A DNA stretch of 64,000 nucleotides, taken from contig DRFI01000021.1 of NCBI GenBank assembly GCA_011050675.1, positions 160,852 to 224,851 on the forward strand, in the 5' to 3' direction. The DNA comes from Maribacter sp. (GTDB lineage: Bacteria; Bacteroidota; Bacteroidia; Flavobacteriales; Flavobacteriaceae). The notes under the pieces are model-generated. The model was not told where the DNA came from. It searched no databases and was given only the letters and a program-made list of their open reading frames with translations. Each line of letters starts with the position of its first letter. Positions within the stretch are counted from its first letter, which is position 1. Below are positions 49,601 through 57,430 of this stretch, in pieces. A program made the translations under genes and the position numbers.

Positions 49601-49724
49601 ATGAATCTTCGGAAGAAATTATAGTACCTGTAACTGTAGCTTCTTGAGCCATGACAGTAATTCCCCATAGTAAGGAAAAAACTAAAAGGAATTTCCTAGA
49701 ATTCCTGTAAAATCTTTTTTTCAT
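46635..49724 (-). CDS. susC: SusC/RagA family TonB-dependent transporter
   Basis: A 1029-residue outer-membrane transporter. It has a signal peptide (ending VMAQ), a carboxypeptidase-regulatory-like domain (VTGTIISSEDSLPLPGVNVI), the TonB-plug (EVVVVGYGTQIKRKVTGSVQ, VRIRGQLSVSGGSDPLYVVD) and a long beta-barrel ending in an aromatic residue (GVNLNF). With SusD it imports oligosaccharides into the periplasm. It is the only SusC/D pair in the window, so it probably serves the whole locus. Four tandem operator decamers lie 97 bp upstream. Confidence 0.96.
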   Translation of the reverse strand: MKKRFYRNSRKFLLVFSLLWGITVMAQEATVTGTIISSEDSLPLPGVNVIVSGTTVGTVTDFDGNYSIQVSSSNSSLLFSYIGFTTQTIAVNGQSQINVSMVQDAAALDEVVVVGYGTQIKRKVTGSVQTVDLEDFADIPVTQVTQKLQGQLAGVQINQTTGKPGQGISVRIRGQLSVSGGSDPLYVVDGFPIAGNINTLNPAEIETISVLKDAASTSLYGSRAANGVVLITTKQGKTGQTNVSLNISTGIQSVPQRGRIDMMDAVEFAQFKKEYYEDQGSPVPDIFQNPSQYKGQTNDWYDALLRTSPQTIYSLAISSNTEKLRSSVVAGFTDREGVVLGSDWRQYTLRANLAYDISDDITIGVNVAPSWVIDNTPRTDGTRGQGILFNALHTWPIMPIYNDDGTRTEFNRFPADTGNIFSYANWLNSAERITEETKNLNLLSNAYIEWKPINGLSIKSSLNAEFYRSQYKYFSPTNATFRINAPIPTNNEAIWDNRDTFSWLNENIATYTKSFGNHNFSLLGGFTYQKFRLDRSRFEASDFADDRLPVIQGATNINRAGTFDEVQENTLVSGLSRLTYDYKGKYLLTASIRSDGSSRFGSENRWGTFPSVSAGWIASDESFLENSESISLLKLRGSWGITGNNNIGNYTQYALIDNNVPAVFGDTFAPGSAVNSLSNPNLGWETTKQFDIGLDLSLFNDRVSFVYDYYKKNTTNLLFNIQVPRESGFSNFSDNIGEIKFWGHEFSLNTVNTTGKFKWTTSANISFNRNEVVALAEGIDQVFGDYHITQVGQPFGQFYGHLSDGVYLNQEDLDSSPQVPGRSTVGSIKLVDVNGDGVITRGGLNDDRALMGNPFPDFTYGITNRISYENWDFSVVGTGSQGNEVLVRHLFSTANLDGVFNLIASVKDRFRSVENPGAGFFGTTVGGGNVTGIERDWINDRFVADASYFNIRNITLGYTLPGLEKYFKSARIYGSIQNVHIFTKYWGGPNPEVSSQNNGQGDGGNLSQGVDLTGYPVPRIINIGVNLNF

Positions 49725-49791
49725 AATCTTGAATTATAAGGTTAGTTTTTGAGTTGTCCTGAAAAAAATAGTTGAACTTTTATCAGATACT

Positions 49792-49799
49792 CAAAAATA
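49792..49799 (-). promoter_or_regulatory. Possible Bacteroidota -7 element before susC
   Basis: On the minus strand this reads TATTTTTG, matching the TAnnTTTG -7 consensus, between the operator array and the susC start. No clear -33 element is seen, so the operator may substitute for it. Confidence 0.35.
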
Positions 49800-49820
49800 T
49801 AGTTGTAAGATTATTAATTC

Positions 49821-49860
49821 ATCCTGCACAATGCTGTACTATCCTGTACTATCCTGTTAA
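49821..49860 (-). promoter_or_regulatory. PUL operator G (four tandem decamers)
   Basis: Read toward susC the four consecutive 10-base units are TTAACAGGAT, AGTACAGGAT, AGTACAGCAT and TGTGCAGGAT. It is the largest array of the nine and gives the clearest view of the repeating unit and its exact spacing. Confidence 0.82.
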
Positions 49861-50723
49861 ACTAAGAAAGCCAAGTAAAAAATCTACGGTATTTTAAAGA
49901 GTTGAAAATCGAATATTATTTAAATTCTTTTTTATAATCTTATCAACTTACCGTTTATGGATTAGGAAAGACACTATAGTGACGGAACTTTTTTATTTAA
50001 ATAACAAATGGTCTATCAATAATGAATCCATTTGAAATTACGATGTAAAATAAAAAGCTTAAACATTTATGAAAACCGCCTTAATTTTTTCCTAAAAACT
50101 TTATAATTAATAGGTTCCCTTAAATACTATAACTTTAATTCAGGGTTAGGAATATGAGAGATTATTATAAATATTACAATTGGCACTTTGACAAGAAACT
50201 AGTATAGCTATTAGTATCGCATATTCCAGCGTAAATTTTTTACAATTGTTTAATCCATATCTTTAATAAAAGAGCAGTAGGGTACCTTTATAATTAGAAC
50301 AGAAGTAATTTTAAATCATATTTTTAATATTCTCCCAACTCCTTATTTAAAAAAGTTTTAAAAAAAATTTAGATTAAGTTTGGTTTACGTGTAGAAAGTT
50401 CTATTATCAAATTCTTTAAGATTTTCACTTTTTGTAGGGTAAACGAAAAAACATAATTTTATATTTTAGCAACATATTCAATTACAATATATTTAAAAGC
50501 TTAGTTATATTATGAAATTAGAATTTTCCTTTTTTAAACTAGAATATAATTATAATTCTAGTTGATTTCTATAAAATAGTGCATATACATAAATCTTCGT
50601 TCAGTATATATGCTTTTATAAGTCCATATTTTATGGATGTTGCTAGCATTTGGCTACCTTAGATTAAGTATATATAAATTTCATAGGTTTTAATTAATAC
50701 ATGACCTAAACTCAACAAGAGTT
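49861..50723. other. Long AT-rich gap upstream of the SusC operator
   Basis: About 860 bases without a supported gene or RNA on either strand. It separates the SusC unit from the sulfatase gene at 50724; no terminator hairpin is evident. Confidence 0.5.
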
Positions 50724-52415
50724 CTATTTTTCCAAATACTCTATAAAAAAATTATTAAAGGGTATTCCTCTCACTTCTTTTTTTGCATCATATTCTGGAT
50801 TTACTCTTGGCCAGTATCGTTTTTCTACATTTTCTGATATCCAAGTCATTAATTTTTTAAATAATGCATTTTTTAAGTCTATCTTTTCGACAGCCAAATT
50901 ATTTTTTTCAAATGGGTCAGTTTTAATATTATATAAATAAAAACGACCATACCAGTCAAAAATCAACTTATAATCTCCATCTCTAATTGCAGAATGAGGT
51001 GTTAGAGCATATGGCTCATAAGGGCTATTATATATTACATTGAATGGGTAATGCCAATAATGAGTTTCTTTACTATAGTTTTTATGAATATTCTCAACAT
51101 CTGAGAGCAAAGGAAATATACTTTGCCCATCTAATACATTTTCATGTACAATTGCTTTTGCATCGTAATTAGCAGCATCTAAAATGGTTGGATAAATATC
51201 TGTACAATCTACAGGAACGTCTACCCATCGACCTTCTTTAATTTTGCCCGGCCATCTAAAAATAAGAGGTACCCGAATACCACCCTCGGTCAAACAAGCT
51301 TTACCTCCTAAAAATGGACTATTATCGGTACCATCGCCATTAGGCGTTATTTTTGAATCTATTCCCCCATTATCGGACATGAAAATTACTAATGTATTTC
51401 TGTCAAGTCCTGTTTCTTCTAATTTCTTCAAGATTTGGCCCACCGAATTATCCATACTTTTTATCATGGCAGCATAGGTTGGATCCTTTTGGTTGTTCCA
51501 CCCTTTGGTTGGCTTACTCTTAAAATAGTCGATTTCATCTTTTTGACCTTGATATGGTGAATGCACTGCAAAATGAGAGAAGTATAGAAAGAAAGGTTTA
51601 TCATTAATTTCAGCACTTTTATCAATAAATCTTAGGGCCTGTACCGTTAAATCGTTGGTCAGATAATCTTCATCTGTTTCTTCACCAGAATCTCCAATTT
51701 CCGATTGCTCTTGTGGCATCTTTGGAAAACGAGTTTTAATTTTATTATCCCAGCCTTTCTTCCAATCATAATAAACAGACCCCCCGGCATCGAACCATGC
51801 TAATGGCTCAAAGCCTTGGTCAGCTGGTTGATAGCCTTTAGCCCCAAACCCACCTAAATGCCATTTACCTATAAATGCAGAATGATAATCTTTCAAAGCT
51901 TCAGCTATCGAAATCTCATCTTTACCTTGATCTATGGCTAAGCCAGATGGTACAGCAGAATTTGAAATACCATTTAGCAATGCCTGCTCAATTAAAATAT
52001 TATCGCTATGTTCTAATACATCATTAGGAAAATAACCTTCAGGTGTTGGTAAATTTTGATTATAATAAGTTTCTCTAGGGGGCATTGCTGTAGTAAAGCC
52101 TAATCTACTTGCATATTTACCTGTCAAAATACTCGCCCGTGTAGGCGAACATAATTGATTTGAGTATGCTTGAGAAAAGGCAACTCCTTCACTGATCAAC
52201 CTATCTATATTTGGAGTTTCGTAAAACATCTCAGAACTTTTAGCTCCAGTAAATTTTTCAGCATAAGCTTGACTATCCATAATTCCGTAGTCATCCGCTA
52301 AAATAAAAATTATATTTGGCCTTTCCGAAATTGACTTCTCTAACCTTTTATCTTCAGGCTTACATCCTTGGAATAAAAATAAAATACAAGTAATAATTAC
52401 AACTTTTAACGTCAT
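50724..52415 (-). CDS. Sulfatase, arylsulfatase A-like S1 lipoprotein
   Basis: A 563-residue sulfatase. Lipobox FQGC (Cys18); formylglycine motif CSPTR (about Cys89) followed by ASILTGKYASRLGF; ligands in FILADDYGIMD, AFIGKWHLGGFG and FMSDNGGIDSK. The C-terminus has the usual AIRDGDYKLIFDWYGRFYLY and LAVEKIDLKN. It uses ATG 52415, which opens the signal; the in-frame ATG at 52475 adds 20 residues. It is a single-gene unit, 86 bp downstream of operator H. It differs clearly from the other sulfatases, so it probably attacks a different sulfate position. Confidence 0.93.
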   Translation of the reverse strand: MTLKVVIITCILFLFQGCKPEDKRLEKSISERPNIIFILADDYGIMDSQAYAEKFTGAKSSEMFYETPNIDRLISEGVAFSQAYSNQLCSPTRASILTGKYASRLGFTTAMPPRETYYNQNLPTPEGYFPNDVLEHSDNILIEQALLNGISNSAVPSGLAIDQGKDEISIAEALKDYHSAFIGKWHLGGFGAKGYQPADQGFEPLAWFDAGGSVYYDWKKGWDNKIKTRFPKMPQEQSEIGDSGEETDEDYLTNDLTVQALRFIDKSAEINDKPFFLYFSHFAVHSPYQGQKDEIDYFKSKPTKGWNNQKDPTYAAMIKSMDNSVGQILKKLEETGLDRNTLVIFMSDNGGIDSKITPNGDGTDNSPFLGGKACLTEGGIRVPLIFRWPGKIKEGRWVDVPVDCTDIYPTILDAANYDAKAIVHENVLDGQSIFPLLSDVENIHKNYSKETHYWHYPFNVIYNSPYEPYALTPHSAIRDGDYKLIFDWYGRFYLYNIKTDPFEKNNLAVEKIDLKNALFKKLMTWISENVEKRYWPRVNPEYDAKKEVRGIPFNNFFIEYLEK

Positions 52416-52500
52416 TAAAATGTAGTGTTTTATATAAATAGATGAATCTAAATGCTTTATTAAACAATACAACAAATCTAATAAACGTTAAAAAATACCC

Positions 52501-52520
52501 ATCCTGCTGTGTACTGCTTA
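52501..52520 (-). promoter_or_regulatory. PUL operator H (tandem decamer)
   Basis: Read toward the sulfatase gene: TAAGCAGTAC then ACAGCAGGAT, 86 bp upstream of the start codon; weaker than sites C, E and G but in the same position and orientation. Confidence 0.62.
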
Positions 52521-52767
52521 CAAAATAATTCAGCACCTATAAAAGTAGAATATGAAGATTGACCAATGAAGTAATTAATCAAACTTAGATAAGGAAATCT
52601 TGTAATCAATTACTAAGCCCTTCAAATAAAAATAGAAAAATTTATTTATAATAATAAAGTTCTTTGAGGAGCTTAACAAATAAAAATTAAGCTTGTATTC
52701 TAAAGTTAGAAGTAACTTTTAAATAAGAATTTTAAAAAAAATGTAATTACATAGACTTATCACAAAT

Positions 52768-53814
52768 CTATAAGGAATTCCTATCAATGTAACTAAAAGG
52801 GTTTTTAACTATTCCTTTTTCTTTATTCAAAATCATTTGAGCGGTTGTTTCTCCCATTGCCTTAAAGTCTGTTGATATACAAGTGATTCCTAATAATTCC
52901 TTTAAAGGTGTGTCATTATAAGATATCACACCAATCTCCTCACCTAAAGTAAACTCCTTATCCCTAATTTGATTCATAAGATTCACTAAATCAGACTCAC
53001 TAATAGTTATAAACAAATCACCTTTTTTGAGAATCATATCATCATAGATTTCATCTACAATCTCAAACTCTAATGAAAATTCAACACAAAATTTTCTAAA
53101 ACCATGCAAGATTCTTTTTGGATAAGGGTATACAGAACTTTCTGGATAAACCATAATCAACTTTTCATACTTTTTAATTTTTTCTAAACCTTGCTTTAAA
53201 GCATTATAAATGTCATCCTCAAAATCTTGATAAATCTCAACAAATGCCCCTTTAATTTCCGAAATAGGATTGTCCAATAAAATTAATTTATCTTTAGGTA
53301 TTTTGTTAATTGCGTTAAGTACCTTGGAGGTAAAACTTATATGGCTAAGCTTTTCTGTTTTAAAATGTGGCATTATCACATAATAATTATACCCACCTCT
53401 ATTCTTTTCCAATAAATTAAGAAAGAGTTCCTCCTCACAGTGATAAATATGCAAATCCGTATGAGCGGTACCTCCGATACCATCAATAAAATGATTATAA
53501 ATACGCATTTTGTACGAACTCAATTTATTAATTAAGAAAAGAATATTGACCTTAGAAATCAATTTTGTACGAGCAATGTAAAACCCCTTTCCCCTAATCG
53601 ATAAAATAATTTTTCGTTCTTTGAGGATATTGTATGCCTTTTCTACTGTATCCCTAGAGAGAAGATATTCTTCACTAAAAACATTAATCGAAGGAATTTT
53701 ATCATCCATCTTTAAATTACCCTCAGAAATATTATAAACTATTGAATCTACTATCTGCCTGTATTTAGGTATTCTTGACTTTTCGTCAATTTTAATAAGA
53801 TTTAATATGTTCAT
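52768..53814 (-). CDS. GntR family regulator with LacI-type ligand-binding domain
   Basis: A 348-residue regulator. Residues 1-75 are a GntR winged helix (RIPKYRQIVDSIVYNISEGN, VFSEEYLLSRDTVEKAYNIL, IRGKGFYIAR). Residues about 80-348 resemble a periplasmic-binding-protein/LacI sensor (INILFLINKL-like opening, EIGVISYNDTPLKELLGI, and STDFKAMGETTAQMILN at the end). The arrangement is like AraR and binds a sugar or sugar phosphate. It is divergent from the rhamnose operon with operator I between them, so it is the best candidate for reading the PUL operators. Ligand, probably a rhamnose intermediate, is inferred. Confidence 0.88.
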   Translation of the reverse strand: MNILNLIKIDEKSRIPKYRQIVDSIVYNISEGNLKMDDKIPSINVFSEEYLLSRDTVEKAYNILKERKIILSIRGKGFYIARTKLISKVNILFLINKLSSYKMRIYNHFIDGIGGTAHTDLHIYHCEEELFLNLLEKNRGGYNYYVIMPHFKTEKLSHISFTSKVLNAINKIPKDKLILLDNPISEIKGAFVEIYQDFEDDIYNALKQGLEKIKKYEKLIMVYPESSVYPYPKRILHGFRKFCVEFSLEFEIVDEIYDDMILKKGDLFITISESDLVNLMNQIRDKEFTLGEEIGVISYNDTPLKELLGITCISTDFKAMGETTAQMILNKEKGIVKNPFSYIDRNSL

Positions 53815-53901
53815 ACACTCACTTCTTTTAGGTTTTTATTTACGCAAGTATAATAAAGAATTTGCACACCTTTTCAATAATAAACATTTAAAATCTTTAC
53901 A

Positions 53902-53921
53902 GGTACGGTACAGTACAGGAT
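53902..53921 (+). promoter_or_regulatory. PUL operator I (tandem decamer) in the divergent rhaEW/GntR region
   Basis: Read toward rhaEW: GGTACGGTAC then AGTACAGGAT. It lies 87 bp from the GntR start on the other side, so it could also autoregulate that gene. Confidence 0.72.
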
Positions 53922-53961
53922 AGGAAACTTTATGTTATCGTATAATTTCGGCAAATATAAA

Positions 53962-56079
53962 ATGACAATACAAATGAAAAATACAACGCAAAAATTCAAG
54001 CACGTGGATTACCTCTGGGATAAAAAAAGAGCCGCGGCGTTAGGTGATGATCAAGTAGCCCTTTTTCTATATCGGTCAAATATTCTAGGTGCTGATCTGA
54101 GAATAACTAACTATGGTGGTGGTAATACAAGTTGCAAAACTGTAGAAAAAGACCCATTAACAAATGAAGATGTTGAAATAATGTGGATAAAAGGATCTGG
54201 CGGCGATATTGGTACCTTAACTAAAGCTGGAATTGCAGGTTTGTATACTGAACGTTTGCGTGATTTAAAAAAAGTTTATGGTGGTTTGGAAGATGAAGAT
54301 CGTATGGTTGGTCTTTTTAATCATTGTATATACGATCTTGATAGTAAAGCTCCTTCAATAGATACACCTTTGCATGGTTTGCTTCCGTTTAAGCACATTG
54401 ACCATTTACATCCTGATGCCTTAATTGCTGTTGCAGCCGCTAAGGATAGCGAAAAAGTAACCAAAGAGATTTGGGGAGATACTATGGGCTGGGTACCATG
54501 GCAAAGACCAGGTTTTGATTTAGGGTTACAGCTAGAAAAATGTTTGAATGACAATCCCGGTATAAGAGGAATAGTTTTAGGTAGTCACGGTCTGTTTACT
54601 TGGGGTGACACTTCTTACGAGTCATATGTAAATAGTCTTGAGGTCATTGAAATGGCATCAGAGTATATAGAGAAGAAAATAAAGGAAAAAGGCAGTGTTT
54701 TTGGTGGTCAGAAAGTAAAATCACTTCCAAAAGCAGAACGGTTAGAAAAAGCCGCTTTGCTAATGCCAATGTTAAGAGGGTTATGTTCTTCCGAAGCTAG
54801 AATGATTGGTCATTTTAATGATAATGATGTAGTTTTAGAATATATAAATAGTAATGATTTAGAACGTTTAGCCCCTATGGGTACTTCATGTCCTGATCAC
54901 TTTTTACGTACAAAAATTCAGCCATTGGTTTTGGATTTGGGTACAGAGGCTGATATAAACGATACAGAAGAAATTTTAAAAAAACTAAAGCCTTCGTTCG
55001 AAAAATATCGTCAAGAGTATAAGGATTATTATGAAACTTGTAAAAAAGACAATAGTCCAGCAATACGTGATACAAATCCAGTCATTATAATTTATCCCGG
55101 TGTTGGAATGTTCAGTTTTGCTAAAAATAAACAGACTACCCGTGTTGCTAATGAATTCTACGTTAATGCTATTAATGTTATGCGTGGTGCAGAGGCAATG
55201 ACAGCATATACCTCCTTACCTAGGCAAGAAGCTTTTGATATTGAGTATTGGTTATTGGAAGAAGCAAAACTATCCCGAATGCCTAAAGAAAAGCCATTAT
55301 CTAGAAAAATAGCCTTAGTAACAGGTGCTGGTGGTGGTATTGGTAAAGCTATTGCTGATAAATTAGCTGCAGAAGGTGCTAATATTGTCCTTACTGACAT
55401 TGCAGAAGATCGATTAAAGGAGGCTATAGCTACCTACCCTAGTGATACTGCGAGTTATGCTATCTGTGACGTGACAAAAAGTGAATCTATAACGGCTGCT
55501 TACAAAAAAACTTGCCTAGATTTTGGTGGCATTGATATCATTGTACACAGTGCAGGCTTGGCAATTTCAAAACCATTAGAAGATACTACCGATAAAGATT
55601 GGGACATTTTACAAAACGTATTGGTAAAAGGACAATTTGATTTAGCAAAACAAGCCGTTGCAATAATGCGCCAACAAAATTTAGGTGGAGATATTATTCA
55701 TATCGCAAGTAAGAACGGGTTAGTTTCCGGACCTAACAATGTTGCATATGGAACTGCAAAAGCAGCACAACAGCACATGACCCGTTTATTGGCTGCAGAA
55801 TTAGGAGGTGATCATATCCGTGTAAACACTGTAAATCCAGACGGTGTTATCGTCGGTAGTAAGATTTGGGAAGGTGATTGGGCTGAAGGTCGAGCAAAAG
55901 CATACGGGATTTCAGTAGAAGAGCTTCCAGCACATTACGCAAAAAGAAATCTATTAAATGAAATTATTTATCCTAAGGATATTGCAAACGGTGTTTTTGC
56001 TTTTGTGGGTGTTTTAGATAAATCCACAGGAAATATCATAAATGTAGATGGTGGAATGGCCAATGCATTTGTTAGATAA
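53962..56079 (+). CDS. rhaEW: Bifunctional rhamnulose-1-phosphate aldolase / lactaldehyde dehydrogenase
   Basis: A cytoplasmic fusion of about 705 residues. The N-terminal 430 residues are a class II aldolase domain (ITNYGGGNTSCKTV, IKGSGGDIG, FKHIDHLHPDALIA with metal-binding His residues, and VLGSHGLFTWGD). The rest is a short-chain dehydrogenase (IALVTGAGGGIGKAIADKLA and the YxxxK site YGTAK). Together they split rhamnulose-1-phosphate to DHAP plus L-lactaldehyde and oxidise the aldehyde to L-lactate. In-frame ATGs lie at 53932, 53962 and 53974; I take 53962, but 53974 is equally possible. First gene of the rhamnose operon. Confidence 0.95.
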   Translation: MTIQMKNTTQKFKHVDYLWDKKRAAALGDDQVALFLYRSNILGADLRITNYGGGNTSCKTVEKDPLTNEDVEIMWIKGSGGDIGTLTKAGIAGLYTERLRDLKKVYGGLEDEDRMVGLFNHCIYDLDSKAPSIDTPLHGLLPFKHIDHLHPDALIAVAAAKDSEKVTKEIWGDTMGWVPWQRPGFDLGLQLEKCLNDNPGIRGIVLGSHGLFTWGDTSYESYVNSLEVIEMASEYIEKKIKEKGSVFGGQKVKSLPKAERLEKAALLMPMLRGLCSSEARMIGHFNDNDVVLEYINSNDLERLAPMGTSCPDHFLRTKIQPLVLDLGTEADINDTEEILKKLKPSFEKYRQEYKDYYETCKKDNSPAIRDTNPVIIIYPGVGMFSFAKNKQTTRVANEFYVNAINVMRGAEAMTAYTSLPRQEAFDIEYWLLEEAKLSRMPKEKPLSRKIALVTGAGGGIGKAIADKLAAEGANIVLTDIAEDRLKEAIATYPSDTASYAICDVTKSESITAAYKKTCLDFGGIDIIVHSAGLAISKPLEDTTDKDWDILQNVLVKGQFDLAKQAVAIMRQQNLGGDIIHIASKNGLVSGPNNVAYGTAKAAQQHMTRLLAAELGGDHIRVNTVNPDGVIVGSKIWEGDWAEGRAKAYGISVEELPAHYAKRNLLNEIIYPKDIANGVFAFVGVLDKSTGNIINVDGGMANAFVR

Positions 56080-56139
56080 TTGAATCATAAAAAACCTCTT
56101 GGCCATAAAAATCAACAGGTATATTTTAAAAAACAATCT

Positions 56140-57420
56140 ATGCAATTAAATATAGACCAAGTTTTAACAGAAAATAAGAAATTCCAAACGAATCATTCAG
56201 ATAATTTTGATTTTTTATCCAAACAGTTGGAAAACAAAGGAAAGAATGTCAATAACATTCTCAAAAAAATAGCTGATTTTCAAGTTGCTATTCCTAGTTG
56301 GGCATTAGGTGCTGGCGGCACACGTTTTGGAAGATTCGGATTCTTTGGAGAACCGGCTTCGTTAGAGCAAAAAATTGAAGATGTAGGTATATTACATACC
56401 TTGACAAAAACTGCAGGAGCTGTATCATTGCATATTCCATGGGATATTCCTCAAGATTATAATGCTATTAAAGAATTAGCAAAGGCAAATGGACTAGTTT
56501 TTGACGCAGTAAATTCAAATACTTTTCAAGACCAAAAAAACGCTAAAGAAAGTTACCGTTTTGGTTCATTATCCAATTTAAATTCTTCGGTCCGAGATCA
56601 AGCTATTCAACATAATATTGATGTAATTAAGATTGGTAATAAACTTGGTTCAAAAAGTTTAACAGTATGGTTAGCAGATGGCGCAAATTTTGCAGGGCAA
56701 CGTAATTTTCAATCTTCTTTGATTCATACAGAAGACAGCCTTAAAAGTATTTATTCAGAATTACCTGAAGACTGGAAAATGTTCATCGAATACAAACCTT
56801 ACGAGCCTAATTTCTATAGCACTGTAATTCAAGATTGGGGCACCTCATTTATGTTAGCTAACGCTTGTGGAGAAAAAGCATATACATTGGTCGATTTAGG
56901 ACATCATTTACCTAATACCAACATTGAACAAATTGTTTCTACTCTAATGTTAAAAGGTAAATTAGGAGGCTTCCATTTTAATGATAGTAAATATGGTGAT
57001 GACGACAGTACTGTGGGTAGCGTAAAACCATATGCCCTATTTTTAATTTTTAATGAATTGGTATATGGAATGGCAAATAATTCGCAGAATCCTGATTTAG
57101 CATGGATGATTGATGCTAGTCATAATATAAAAGACCCCTTAGAAGACTTATTGCAGTCCTTAGAGGCTATACAAGAAGCTTATGCGAAGGCGCTATTAAT
57201 TGATCAAGAGGAATTAAAAGCGGCCCAAGAAAGAAATGATGTTACGCTTTGTCAAGAAATATTACAGGATGCTTACAGGACGGATGTCCGTCCATTATTG
57301 GCACAAGCGAGAGTATTAAGTGGTGGCGCTATAGATCCTTTAAATTCATATCGTTCATTAAAAGTTCGCGAGAGTTTAATAAAACAAAGAGGTGTAAATT
57401 CTATTGCGTCCGGATTATAA
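56140..57420 (+). CDS. rhaI: L-rhamnose isomerase (Pseudomonas stutzeri type)
   Basis: A 426-residue metal-dependent TIM-barrel isomerase converting L-rhamnose to L-rhamnulose. The family pattern is visible in IPSWALGAGGTRFGRFGFFG, LHIPWDIPQDYNAIKELA, IKIGNKLGSKSLTVWLADG, MFIEYKPYEPNFYSTVIQDWG, LVDLGHHLPNTNIEQIVS and GGFHFNDSKYGDDD. The TTG at 56080 directly after the rhaEW stop is in frame, but ATG 56140 (MQLNIDQVLTENK) gives the normal family start. It belongs to the RhaI rather than the E. coli RhaA group. Confidence 0.94.
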   Translation: MQLNIDQVLTENKKFQTNHSDNFDFLSKQLENKGKNVNNILKKIADFQVAIPSWALGAGGTRFGRFGFFGEPASLEQKIEDVGILHTLTKTAGAVSLHIPWDIPQDYNAIKELAKANGLVFDAVNSNTFQDQKNAKESYRFGSLSNLNSSVRDQAIQHNIDVIKIGNKLGSKSLTVWLADGANFAGQRNFQSSLIHTEDSLKSIYSELPEDWKMFIEYKPYEPNFYSTVIQDWGTSFMLANACGEKAYTLVDLGHHLPNTNIEQIVSTLMLKGKLGGFHFNDSKYGDDDSTVGSVKPYALFLIFNELVYGMANNSQNPDLAWMIDASHNIKDPLEDLLQSLEAIQEAYAKALLIDQEELKAAQERNDVTLCQEILQDAYRTDVRPLLAQARVLSGGAIDPLNSYRSLKVRESLIKQRGVNSIASGL

Positions 57421-57430
57421 CCAAAATATT

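Noticed and set aside
49821..49860. Four tandem 10-base repeats as a CRISPR or simple microsatellite
   Set aside because: Units are too short and spacerless for CRISPR, and single or double units recur with fixed orientation before eight other genes, which a microsatellite would not explain.
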